A DNA stretch of 39,075 nucleotides from Planctomycetota bacterium. Lineage in GTDB: Bacteria > Planctomycetota > PLA2 > JAEUHO01. Every line of letters begins with the position of its first letter. Positions within the stretch are counted from its first letter, which is position 1. The stretch covers positions 1 through 39,075 of the forward strand of contig JASJAY010000059.1 in assembly GCA_030066775.1 (NCBI GenBank). The letters run 5' to 3'. The position numbers and the translations under genes are program-made. The notes under the pieces were generated by a model. The model searched no databases and had not been told where the DNA came from. It saw only the letters and a program-made list of their open reading frames with translations. Shown piece by piece: positions 1 to 7,643 of this stretch.

Positions 1-539
1 GCGAGGGGGGCCCGGATCTGGATGAGGGGAAGGTCCGAGATGATGCTGAAGTCGCCGTCGACCAGCGGCACGTTCGTGGGATCGATGCCGCCTAGCGTGC
101 TCTGGGGTGCCCACGTGTACGTGCCCGGACACGAATAGCGGTCCGAGGTGTCGTGTGTGCCGTCGTACTTGCCGTCGGCCGCCCACCACGTGTAGGGATC
201 CGCTCCCGTCCACGATGACGCGGGTGCATCGAAGGTCGTCCGCGCGGCGACCGTCTCCGGGGCGGGCACGGGATCGTCCGGTGCGTCGATCGGTGCGCTC
301 GTGTGCGGCTTCGCTTCCTTGGACGACTTCTCGTCGCCGCCCTTCTTCTTGCCCCTGTACTTCTTCTGGTCGTCGTCCTGTTGCTTGGCGTCGTCGTCCG
401 AGCCCGAGTCGTCCTTGCTGTCGGCCCAGCTCCAGTCCCAATCCCAGCCCCATGCCTGGGCGTCGGGTGCGGCGACGATCGCCAAGCTCACGAGGAGGGC
501 CAGGTAGAGCCCCCACATCGGGGTGCGTCGTGCGTTCAT
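1..539 (-). CDS. exported subtilisin-like protease, N-terminal part only (cut by window edge)
   Basis: Third protease gene of the CHAT-led operon; it runs off the left edge, so only about 179 residues are visible and the catalytic core is not. The ATG at 539-537 follows a GGAG Shine-Dalgarno about 8 nt upstream and lies 40 bp after the stop of the preceding subtilase. Residues 1-29 are a typical Sec signal peptide (MNARRT, a hydrophobic stretch, then a cut after AQA). An Asp/Lys-rich low-complexity linker and a Ser/Thr/Tyr-rich segment follow. The call rests on similarity to the next gene: both contain GGIDPTNVPLVDGDFS just before the point where the subtilase domain begins in the neighbour, and the DNA there is nearly identical. 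That the missing part is a subtilase domain is therefore inference from the paralogue. Confidence 0.75.
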   Translation of the reverse strand, partial: MNARRTPMWGLYLALLVSLAIVAAPDAQAWGWDWDWSWADSKDDSGSDDDAKQQDDDQKKYRGKKKGGDEKSSKEAKPHTSAPIDAPDDPVPAPETVAARTTFDAPASSWTGADPYTWWAADGKYDGTHDTSDRYSCPGTYTWAPQSTLGGIDPTNVPLVDGDFSIISDLPLIQIRAPL

Positions 540-579
540 CGTGTCACTCCGGATATGGCATTGCGGTGGACCGTGCGCG

Positions 580-1740
580 CTAGGGCGCCTCGGTGACCGC
601 GCGATGCAGGTTGATGCGACCGAAGGCGACGGACCATGCCCAGCCCCACTCGCTGGTGATGGCATCGCTCGTCTGCCGCAGGTGCGCGTAGATCTCCATT
701 GGCGTGAGGTGGGGGTGCGCGCAGCGCACCAGGGCGACGCCGCCGCTCACGAGGCCCGTCGCGAAGGAGCAGCCGCTCCACTGGGCGTGGCCGTGCACCA
801 TCCCGTGGCCGTAGGCGCCGTACACGTCCACGCCGGGTGCGGTGACCATGGAGTTCGTCCAGCTCCAGTTCGAGAACGGTGCCAAGACGTCGTCCTTGTC
901 GGAGGCTCCCACGGGCAGCGTGTGGTTCGAGATCGCCAGCTCGTTCCAAGCGATGTCCCAACCGTCGTTGCCGGCGGAGACCACGACGGGGATGTCGTCT
1001 TCCATGCAGAGCTCCTCGATGAGATCGAGGACCTCCTGGTCGTCGACGTTTGCCGCCGAGAGCGAGAGGTTGATCACGTCCGCGCCCATGGCGCGGGCGA
1101 AGAGCAGCCCGCGGATCAGCTCTTCGTTCGTGCCCCAGCCCTCGTCGTCCCGCACGCGAACGGGGAGGATCTTCGCGCGCGGGGCTGCAAGCAGGACCAT
1201 GCTCGCGACGAACGTGCCGTGGCCGGCGCCGTTGTCGACGATCCCGTCGCCGTCGTCATCGACGAAGTTGCCCATGTCGTGGGCGTCGTAGTCCTGGTCC
1301 ACCGCGTCGTAGCTGCGCGGCGCCAAGCGGTCGACGATGTCGGGATGCTCGAGGTCGAAGCCGCCGTCGAGGATGGCGACCACGGCCCCCTTGCCCTTGG
1401 TGATCTTGTTGGCCGCCGGGGCCTCGATCAGGTCGCGCGGCCAGTAGGGGGCAAGGCTGAAGTCGCCGTCGACGAGCGGGACGTTCGTGGGGTCGATGCC
1501 CCCGACGGTGCTCTTCTTGTTCTTGGCCCAGGTGTAGTCGCCCGTGCCCTTGTAGCGCTTGTTGTCCTGCTCGATCGGGTCGCCCTTGCGCGCCGTCTTG
1601 TGCAGCTTGCTCTCGGTCTGCTTCCAAGCGCGCCAGGCGTCGCCCCAGCTGCCGGCCAGCGCATCGCCGGCCGACAGCATCAGGACGCAGACCGCCAGAG
1701 CCAAGGAACCCGTGTACGTCGTGAGTCGCGGGGTGCTCAT
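580..1740 (-). CDS. exported S8-family subtilisin-like serine protease (second of three)
   Basis: A 386-residue subtilase. An N-terminal signal peptide ends near residue 29. A short, charged pro-region of about 80 residues follows, then the S8 domain. The triad is visible: Asp125 in AILDGGFDLEHPDI, His174 in GHGTFVAS and Ser325 in GCSFATGLVSG. The oxyanion Asn258 sits in SAGNDG. Between Asp and His lies an acidic DDDGDGIVDNG loop that resembles a calcium-binding loop. No C-terminal anchor or sorting domain is seen. It is expected to cleave proteins outside the cytoplasm; the substrate is unknown. ATG 1740 has a GGAG ribosome-binding site, and the gap to the upstream subtilase is 27 bp, so it is co-transcribed with the CHAT gene. 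The catalytic motif is GCS rather than the common GTS, which should still permit activity. Confidence 0.9.
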   Translation of the reverse strand: MSTPRLTTYTGSLALAVCVLMLSAGDALAGSWGDAWRAWKQTESKLHKTARKGDPIEQDNKRYKGTGDYTWAKNKKSTVGGIDPTNVPLVDGDFSLAPYWPRDLIEAPAANKITKGKGAVVAILDGGFDLEHPDIVDRLAPRSYDAVDQDYDAHDMGNFVDDDGDGIVDNGAGHGTFVASMVLLAAPRAKILPVRVRDDEGWGTNEELIRGLLFARAMGADVINLSLSAANVDDQEVLDLIEELCMEDDIPVVVSAGNDGWDIAWNELAISNHTLPVGASDKDDVLAPFSNWSWTNSMVTAPGVDVYGAYGHGMVHGHAQWSGCSFATGLVSGGVALVRCAHPHLTPMEIYAHLRQTSDAITSEWGWAWSVAFGRINLHRAVTEAP

Positions 1741-1767
1741 CGTCGTTGCTCCAGCTCGGGTCCGTCT

Positions 1768-2871
1768 CTAGTCGACCTCTTCCACGACCTCGCTCAGGTC
1801 GATTCGGCGCAGACGCGAGACGGTGTTCCCGTTCTCGTCCTTCACGGAGTCCGTCCCGTCCTCGAGCGCGTTGAAGAGCTGGCTGACACTCAGGCCGCCG
1901 TTCACGTCGAGCGCCAGCGCGGCGGCGCCGCTCACGAGGCCCGTCGAGAACGACGTGCCGCTCCAGTAGCCGCTGTCCGTGTCGAGCGGGAAGCCCAGCG
2001 GGCCGTAGAGCTCGTTGCCCGGTGCCACGACCATCGTCGCGCTCGTCGTGTAGTTCGACCAGTCGACCGTGACGTCGTTCTTGTCCACGGCACCGACGGG
2101 AAGGACGTCGGCATGCGCCGAGAGGCCGGTGAGGCCGGTCACGCCGTCGTTGCCGGCGGACACGATCACGGGAATCCCGTGGTCGGCGCGGATCAGGGCG
2201 ATCATCTCGGCGATCTGCGGATCGTCCTCGGGATCGATCCAGCCCGAGATGTTGATGATGTCGGCACCGGCATAGAGCGCGTACTTGAGCCCGCGCATGA
2301 GCTCGAAGTTCGTGCCCCAGCCCTCGTCGTCGCGGATGCGGATCGGGATGATCGTCGCGTCCGGGGCCGCCATGAGCACCATGCCCGCCACGAACGTGCC
2401 GTGGCCGAGACCGTTGTCCACGTAGCCGTCGCCGTCGTCGTCGACGCCGTTGCCGTAGTCGCTGGCGATGCCGTCGTCGTCGATCGCGTCGAACTCACCG
2501 GCCGTGATGGCCAGCTCGATGTCCGGGTGGTCCAGGTTGAAGCCACCGTCCAGGATCGCAACCTTGATGCCGACGCCCGTAGCGTGGCTGTGCGCGGCCG
2601 CGGCGTTGATCTGCGTCCGCGTCCAGTCGGCCATGCCCAGGAAGTCCGTGTCGACGACCGGGATGCTGAGCCGGTGGCCGCCGCCCTTCTTCTCGGTCGA
2701 CTCGGTTCCGATGACCGACTTCGGCGTGGGCGTGGCGACCCAGACGAGCTCCGTCTCGTCCTCGTCCTCGTCCACTTCTGCGACGGCGTTCACCGCATTC
2801 GCGTTCAGCGTGAGCGCCGCTACGAGTAGCAGGAGCATCCAGCCCCGCAAGCGCAACAGGTCCTTGAGCAT
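1768..2871 (-). CDS. exported S8-family subtilisin-like serine protease (first of three)
   Basis: A 367-residue subtilase with a hydrophobic N-terminus (signal peptide to about residue 26) and an acidic stretch at 32-40 (EVDEDEDETE). The S8 domain runs from about residue 100 to the end. Triad: Asp108 in AILDGGFNLDHPDI, His158 in GHGTFVAG and Ser307 in GTSFSTGLVSG; oxyanion Asn241 in SAGNDG. A DDDGDGYVDNG acidic loop lies between Asp and His, as in the downstream paralogue. Its ATG lies only 2 bp past the CHAT stop codon, and its AAGGAG ribosome-binding site overlaps the end of the CHAT gene, so translation is probably coupled. This is the strongest evidence that the CHAT protein and the subtilases belong to one system. 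A role outside the cytoplasm is expected from the signal peptide. Confidence 0.92.
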   Translation of the reverse strand: MLKDLLRLRGWMLLLLVAALTLNANAVNAVAEVDEDEDETELVWVATPTPKSVIGTESTEKKGGGHRLSIPVVDTDFLGMADWTRTQINAAAAHSHATGVGIKVAILDGGFNLDHPDIELAITAGEFDAIDDDGIASDYGNGVDDDGDGYVDNGLGHGTFVAGMVLMAAPDATIIPIRIRDDEGWGTNFELMRGLKYALYAGADIINISGWIDPEDDPQIAEMIALIRADHGIPVIVSAGNDGVTGLTGLSAHADVLPVGAVDKNDVTVDWSNYTTSATMVVAPGNELYGPLGFPLDTDSGYWSGTSFSTGLVSGAAALALDVNGGLSVSQLFNALEDGTDSVKDENGNTVSRLRRIDLSEVVEEVD

Positions 2872-2873
2872 CT

Positions 2874-5816
2874 CTATCTCCTTCGAGCGGACGGGTGACC
2901 GCTCCCTGAATCCAGTCCGGCTTCCTTGTCAGATCCGGCGTCCTCCCTGTGGAAGCCGGTGGTTGATTCCGCGGGGCAGCCCATGAAGAAGAAGGGCGCC
3001 CAGTGGTAGGGGTGGGGGTGGCGCTCGCGCAGGTCGACCATCGCGGCGCGGTGCGCGGCCACGGCGTCCTCGGCCGTGCGCAGGTGGCGATAGAACGACG
3101 TCATGAACTCGGTCGTGACCGAGTCGTGCACGCGCCATTGGCTGCACAAGAGGGCGCGCGCGCCGGCGCAGAGGAACCCACGCGAGAGCCCCATCAGCTC
3201 GTTGCCGTCGGCCACGCCCGCCGTGCCGCTCTCGCACGTGGCGAGCACGACGAGTTCGCTGCGTACGCGGACGGAGAGCAGGTCGTAGCGGCTGATCCAG
3301 CCGTCGCCGAGCCGCACCGCCGAGAGCTGCGGGTTGGCCCGATTGAAGACGCCGTGCGAGGCGATGTGCAGGATGCGCGCCGAGGAGGCCGCGCGGCGCA
3401 GGTTGTCGAGCGTCGCGCGCTCACCCTCGTAGATGTCGCGCGTGTCCAAGAGCAGCGAGACGCGCTGCGCCTCGCGCTCGATGTTCGGAGCGATGCCGTC
3501 GGGCAGCGAGAAGACACAGGCCGGGCCCGTGGCGGAAGGCACACGGGTCGCGCAGTGGCTGAACACCGCCGCGCTCGGCGCGTAGACGACCTCGAACGCG
3601 TCCGTGAGCCAGCCGTTCTTCCAGGGCAAAGCGTGGAAGGGCAGCTGGTGCAGCTTGCCGTGCGGCACGACGACGAGGCGCCGGCCCTGGATCTGCTCGG
3701 CGATGGGCTCGAGCAGGCGTCCTGCGAGCTTTTTGAGGTTGTCGCGCGTCGCGCGCAGGACGAGCTCCGGCGCCACGACCTTCGGCCGTTCGTGCTTGGC
3801 CAAGTGGAAGCGGAAGCGCTGCAACCGCTCCTCGAGCTCGCGCTCACCCAGCTCCTGCCGGACGACGTGGATCGAGTCGTTCGTCACGGCGAACGTGAAG
3901 AGGCGGTCGTCGGAGAGGAAGTACTCGAGGAGCGTGGTCCCGGGCTCGAGGTGTCCCTGGACGGTCTTCAGGTCGAGCACGCGCATTGTCTCGAACGCCG
4001 CGTCCTCCCACGGCTCGTGGCGCTGCATGCGCGCGAGCCGCACGATCTCTTCCTCGAGCTCGGCCGCCTGGCTGTGGTAGGGGGGCGTGCTGCGTCCCGC
4101 GGGGACGGCCGGCCCCGTCGTCGCGCGGAAGAGGTTGCGGTAGACGGCGTTCAAGGCCTGGCGCAGGTAGCGCACGCGACGCGGCGTGGGCGTCTGGGTG
4201 GGCTCGCTCGGGTCGCGACCCGCAATGAGATCGAACAACGCGCGCGCCTTGGCGCGCTCGGTGAACTCGAAGGCGAGGTCCATGTCGCCGCGCTGTACGA
4301 GCAGGTTGATGATGTCCGCGTAGAGCTGCGAGCGGCCACCGAGGAAGGCCGTCATGTACTCGTCGGGGGGAACGCCACCGCGGTAGCGCTCGAGCAGCTC
4401 GATGGCCGCCTTGTAGGCAAGGATCGCCTGGTCGGACTGCCCACGCTCGCTGGCCGCACGCCCGACGATGCGCCACGCCTCGATGTGGATCCACGGGGCG
4501 TGGATGCGGCGGCAGCGCATGAGCACCTGGTCCGCGGTGTAGAAGGCGCTGCTCGGCTTGTTGTCGAGCAGGTCCAGGTTCGCGCGCAGCAGGTCCACTG
4601 ACGCCGCGGTCAGCGGGTTCGTCTCGTCGCCGTAGAGCTCGGTCGCGACGTCGGCGAGGCGCCGTGACTCCTCCAGCTGACCGAAGTGTGCGTGGACGTA
4701 GGCCAGCTGGACGAGGCAGCTGATCCGCGGCTGCTTCAGGCCTAGGTCATCAAACTGCTGCTGGGCTTGGTGGTAGTGCTCGGCGGCCTCCGCGTGGCGG
4801 GCCTGCATCTCGGCGGCGCGGCCGAGGTAGTAGCGCGCTTGGGCCTGTTCCTTCTGCATGCCCACCTGCGCGAAGCGACGGATGGCGCGCTCGGCGAAGA
4901 CCTCGGCATCGGCCGGCAGATGTAGCTCGAGGTGGATCTCGGCGCGGTCGAGGTCGCAGTGGCCGAGGTGACGCTCGTCCTTCAGCTCCTTGAACTGGGC
5001 CTCGACGCGCGCGTACATGCGTAGCGCGTCGTCGAACTGGCCGCGCAGGTACTCGGAGTACGCGAGGTTGTAGTCGAGCTGCGCCACCGTGTGCGTGCAT
5101 CCCTCGAGGGCGAACAGCTCGCGCGCGTAGCGAAACCAGCGCACCGCGGCGCGGAAGCGGTTGCAGGCCTGCAGGGCGTTCGCGCGATTGACGGCGACCG
5201 TCGCCCGGAGTCGGTTCGCCGCGTCCTCGGGCATGGCGGCGACGACGGCGGCGTAGTGCCGCAGCGCCTCGCGCGGTCGCTCGATGCGGTACGCGAGATC
5301 GGCGAGCGCCATGCGCGCGCGGATGATGCCGCGCGTGTTGCCCTGGGCCTCGAAGACGCACAGCACGCTTCGGCCCGACTCGCGTGCCTCCGTGTACTCC
5401 TCGAGATTGACGAGGAGCTGCACGCGCATGACCTCGAGCTCGGCGGCTTCCGCGTCGTCGCCCTCGATGCGCGCAAGGGCGATCGCTTCCTCGACGGCAC
5501 GTAGGCCCTCGGAGAAGCAGCCGCCCAGGGTCGAGGCCTGCACGAGCACGCGCAGGCACTTGCGCGTCGCTGCGCGATCCTCGATGTGGCGCGCGGACCA
5601 GAGCGCGAGGCGCGCGAGTTGACGGGCGTCGTGGGGGGCCTGGCGCAGCTCTTCCTTCGCGCGTTCGAGGAAGGCGCCGATGTGCGCCAGCGCGATCTGG
5701 TGGCGACCCGCGCGCAGCGTCCGAAGACGTGCGCGGTACGCAGATGCCGAAAGCACCTGATCAACCAGATCGAAAGTCTGGACCTGAACCACCAACAACC
5801 CATCCGGATCGCACAC
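2874..5816 (-). CDS. TPR-CHAT cysteine protease, head of the subtilase operon
   Basis: A 980-residue protein. Roughly residues 30-520 are helical tetratricopeptide-type repeats (for example an RYYLGRAAEMQARHAEAAEHY repeat type), and the C-terminal ~350 residues form a CHAT domain (caspase-like fold). The CHAT catalytic dyad is intact: His821 in LHIASHG and Cys861 in VVLATCESG. The HPYHWAPFFFMG stretch near the end matches the usual CHAT C-terminus. There is no signal peptide, so it should be cytoplasmic. Relatives act as ligand- or RNA-triggered proteases (Craspase TPR-CHAT, gasdermin-activating CHAT proteases), usually with TPRs as sensor; that is family knowledge, not shown here. The start is a GTG at 5816-5814 without a clear Shine-Dalgarno; the frame is closed 22 nt upstream, and an out-of-frame ATG lies at 5841. 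Three subtilase genes follow. A short unstructured Asp/Glu/Arg tail follows the CHAT domain. Confidence 0.93.
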   Translation of the reverse strand: MCDPDGLLVVQVQTFDLVDQVLSASAYRARLRTLRAGRHQIALAHIGAFLERAKEELRQAPHDARQLARLALWSARHIEDRAATRKCLRVLVQASTLGGCFSEGLRAVEEAIALARIEGDDAEAAELEVMRVQLLVNLEEYTEARESGRSVLCVFEAQGNTRGIIRARMALADLAYRIERPREALRHYAAVVAAMPEDAANRLRATVAVNRANALQACNRFRAAVRWFRYARELFALEGCTHTVAQLDYNLAYSEYLRGQFDDALRMYARVEAQFKELKDERHLGHCDLDRAEIHLELHLPADAEVFAERAIRRFAQVGMQKEQAQARYYLGRAAEMQARHAEAAEHYHQAQQQFDDLGLKQPRISCLVQLAYVHAHFGQLEESRRLADVATELYGDETNPLTAASVDLLRANLDLLDNKPSSAFYTADQVLMRCRRIHAPWIHIEAWRIVGRAASERGQSDQAILAYKAAIELLERYRGGVPPDEYMTAFLGGRSQLYADIINLLVQRGDMDLAFEFTERAKARALFDLIAGRDPSEPTQTPTPRRVRYLRQALNAVYRNLFRATTGPAVPAGRSTPPYHSQAAELEEEIVRLARMQRHEPWEDAAFETMRVLDLKTVQGHLEPGTTLLEYFLSDDRLFTFAVTNDSIHVVRQELGERELEERLQRFRFHLAKHERPKVVAPELVLRATRDNLKKLAGRLLEPIAEQIQGRRLVVVPHGKLHQLPFHALPWKNGWLTDAFEVVYAPSAAVFSHCATRVPSATGPACVFSLPDGIAPNIEREAQRVSLLLDTRDIYEGERATLDNLRRAASSARILHIASHGVFNRANPQLSAVRLGDGWISRYDLLSVRVRSELVVLATCESGTAGVADGNELMGLSRGFLCAGARALLCSQWRVHDSVTTEFMTSFYRHLRTAEDAVAAHRAAMVDLRERHPHPYHWAPFFFMGCPAESTTGFHREDAGSDKEAGLDSGSGHPSARRR

Positions 5817-5848
5817 CCAACTGTGCGATATGCCCGTTCATGGGTTGG

Positions 5849-5854
5849 AACCTA
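5849..5854 (-). promoter_or_regulatory. candidate -10 element (TAGGTT) for the CHAT-subtilase operon
   Basis: TAGGTT reads on the minus strand and is followed by 7 nt (CCAACCC) and an ATG at 5841. It fits the TANNNT-N6-9-start pattern seen at several other genes here. The ATG is out of frame with the CHAT gene (26-codon frame), so it would place the RNA start about 25 nt before the GTG of the CHAT gene. No -35 element is evident. Confidence 0.35.
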
Positions 5855-5934
5855 GGAGTGCTCGCTGATCGGTAAACCGCTACGTGCATGAATGAATGAC
5901 CGAATCGGCTTGCGTGCGTCACTGCGCATCACTT

Positions 5935-5952
5935 TGTTCACTTTGATGAACA
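5935..5952. promoter_or_regulatory. inverted repeat TGTTCA-N6-TGAACA, candidate operator
   Basis: Perfect 6-bp arms with a 6-nt spacer, about 120 bp upstream of the CHAT start. A second copy with the same core lies 53 bp further upstream, close to five helical turns, so a dimeric regulator could bind both on one face of the DNA. The regulator is not identified. Confidence 0.45.
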
Positions 5953-5987
5953 CGCACCCAGACCACCCCACGAACGCCCTTTCAAAG

Positions 5988-6006
5988 TGTTCAGGTCGTC
6001 TGAACA
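5988..6006. promoter_or_regulatory. inverted repeat TGTTCAG-N5-CTGAACA, candidate operator
   Basis: Perfect 7-bp arms around GTCGT. It shares the TGTTCA...TGAACA core with the palindrome at 5935-5952. It sits between the leftward CHAT operon and the rightward gene at 6415 and could serve either. The rest of 5817-6414 holds no convincing gene: the long frames there are GC-skew artefacts without Shine-Dalgarno sequence or recognisable domains. Confidence 0.45.
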
Positions 6007-6414
6007 AGTCGGCCCGCATTGCCTGGAGACGCCGGGGCGGACGTCCCGCCGAACCCCAGCCACCCCGACCCTGACGAGACACGCCTGTCCCCGTCCGAGG
6101 GCAGGGTCGGCGCACGTTTCCGCGGGTCGAATCGCGGAAATTCCAACGAATCCCGTAACAGATCGCCAAACGGTGCGGTGGGGCGCGAAGCGCCATTTCC
6201 TGGGGCTCGAGGCCGACACGTAGACGCGCCAAGGCGGCCGACAGGCGTTCGCGCCCCGCCCCGCGGCACGGGTTTGGCCCCGGGTTTGTGAAACGGGGGG
6301 CCTTCGAGAACACCCGCTCCTCCGTGACATGCGGCGCGTTGCCGTCTGCCTCGGTCCTGGAGCCCTCCGCGGTCCGCGCCGGCTTCGGCCGCTCGTCCCC
6401 AAGGAGATCCCGAG

Positions 6415-7467
6415 ATGTCCACACACGATTCCATTCCCACCAAGAACCGCGCTGCAACGCGCTTCGGTCGCGTTGCAGCACTCGTCCTGAGCATCGGACT
6501 CGTTGCGCCCACGGCGTACGCAGGTCCCGAGGCCGAAGGACAGGTCGCGAAGGCCGACGACACGGCCGTCACGACGCCCGGCGAAGCCGAAGCCCCCCAG
6601 ATGATCGAGCTCAGCCCCTTCGAGCTCGCGCAGCTGCTGCGCTCGCGCTTTGCCGCCTACACGATCGCCCCGCGCGCAACGGACCGCGAGTCCGCCGTGC
6701 GCAGTGCTTGGAGCGCGGGTCTGAAGAACCGTGCTCGTCGCATGCTGTCCCGCATCCAGCGCGTCGCCGAGGCGAAGCGTTGGGACGCGCGTTCCACCGA
6801 CATCGCCGACTGGGCGCCGACCGACGAGTCGATGACCTCCATGCTGCGTGAGCTGTCGGCGATCTACGTCGACCTCGCCGCGGCGGAGAAGCGTCTCGCG
6901 AAGGCGCGCATCGTCGAGAAGGACGTGCTCTACTTCGGCACCCTTCCGGGTCGCAAGGGCCGTCAGCCCACGCAGGAGCTCCAGCTCTCCGGCGTGCAGT
7001 CCGAGCTGGGCGTCTACGGCGGCCTGAGCTTCGGCGGCGGCGGCATCAGCGGCAGCATCGGCGCCCACTACAAGGGCAAGACCCGTCGCGTGAAGATCAA
7101 GGTCTTCGACCGCGAGGTCGAGCAGCGCATGAAGGATGCGCAGCAGGCCAAGATCGACGCGCAGGTCGCCGCGATCCGCGCCAACATCGACGCCTACACG
7201 AACTCCGTGAAGCGCGATCGTGACCTCGTCCGTGCGCTCGCCGAGAGTGTGCAGCTCGGTGAGGAGCTGCGTCTGGCGCAGCAGATCACCGGCCTCGAGA
7301 ACGCCGACGAGCGTCGCGAGGCGTCGGTCCTGCTGGCCCAGATGCGCATCGCCCGCGTCGACGGCCGCGGTCTCTTCTTCGCCAGCGCCACCAAGTACAG
7401 CCAGACGCTCCGTCGCGGCTGGATGCAGAAGCGCGCCAAGCTGGTCGACCTGCTCGACCAGGCCTAG
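6415..7467 (+). CDS. exported coiled-coil protein of unknown function
   Basis: A 350-residue protein that I do not recognise. ATG 6415 follows an AAGGAG Shine-Dalgarno with good spacing. Residues 1-36 form a long twin-part signal peptide (a charged N-region with KNRAATRFGR, then a hydrophobic core ending AYA). A short acidic, Pro/Ala-rich linker follows. Residues about 70-185 and 225-350 are charged and helical with coiled-coil character (many Ala, Glu, Arg and Leu). A Gly-rich segment around residues 200-225 (YGGLSFGGGGISGSIGAHYKG) separates the two helical halves and could be a hairpin or membrane-contact turn. This helix-turn-helix layout loosely recalls TolC-like or membrane-fusion coiled coils, but the length and motifs do not match, so no function is given. 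It is monocistronic, ending at a strong terminator. It is divergent from the CHAT operon, and a link to it is possible but unproven. Confidence 0.8.
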   Translation: MSTHDSIPTKNRAATRFGRVAALVLSIGLVAPTAYAGPEAEGQVAKADDTAVTTPGEAEAPQMIELSPFELAQLLRSRFAAYTIAPRATDRESAVRSAWSAGLKNRARRMLSRIQRVAEAKRWDARSTDIADWAPTDESMTSMLRELSAIYVDLAAAEKRLAKARIVEKDVLYFGTLPGRKGRQPTQELQLSGVQSELGVYGGLSFGGGGISGSIGAHYKGKTRRVKIKVFDREVEQRMKDAQQAKIDAQVAAIRANIDAYTNSVKRDRDLVRALAESVQLGEELRLAQQITGLENADERREASVLLAQMRIARVDGRGLFFASATKYSQTLRRGWMQKRAKLVDLLDQA

Positions 7468-7492
7468 GCATCCCCTCCGTCTCCGACCCCTC

Positions 7493-7524
7493 GGGGCCGC
7501 GCGGTTCGCCGCGCGGCCCCGTTT
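7493..7524 (+). terminator. intrinsic terminator, 12-bp GC stem with UUCG loop
   Basis: GGGGCCGCGCGG (7493-7504), TTCG loop, CCGCGCGGCCCC (7509-7520), then GTTTC. A perfect stem with a stabilising tetraloop 25 bp after the stop of the gene at 6415. The T tract is short. Confidence 0.85.
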
Positions 7525-7643
7525 CAATTGGCCCGCCTTTGCCCGTCCCGACGGACCCCGGGTCGATCGCTACGCTCGGGTGTCGCGAGGGCGGAGCGGG
7601 ATTCCCCTTCCCTTTCCGGGCCTCCGGCCGTGGGGGAGGGTGG

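Noticed and set aside
523..2829. Very long open frames on the plus strand opposite the subtilase and other minus-strand genes
   Set aside because: They are mirror frames caused by high GC at third positions; composition is Arg/Ala/Val-rich noise, without Shine-Dalgarno or domains, and the minus-strand genes are certain. The same holds for other long antisense frames in the window.
6415..7467. The divergent exported protein as a gasdermin-like or pore-forming partner of the CHAT protease
   Set aside because: It has a signal peptide and coiled coils, but no pore-forming signature or C-terminal lipid site that I can see; no basis to call it an effector.
5852..7527. Leftward open frames in the gap upstream of the CHAT gene
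   Set aside because: No domain, no start signal, and they overlap the well-supported gene at 6415 and the palindromes.
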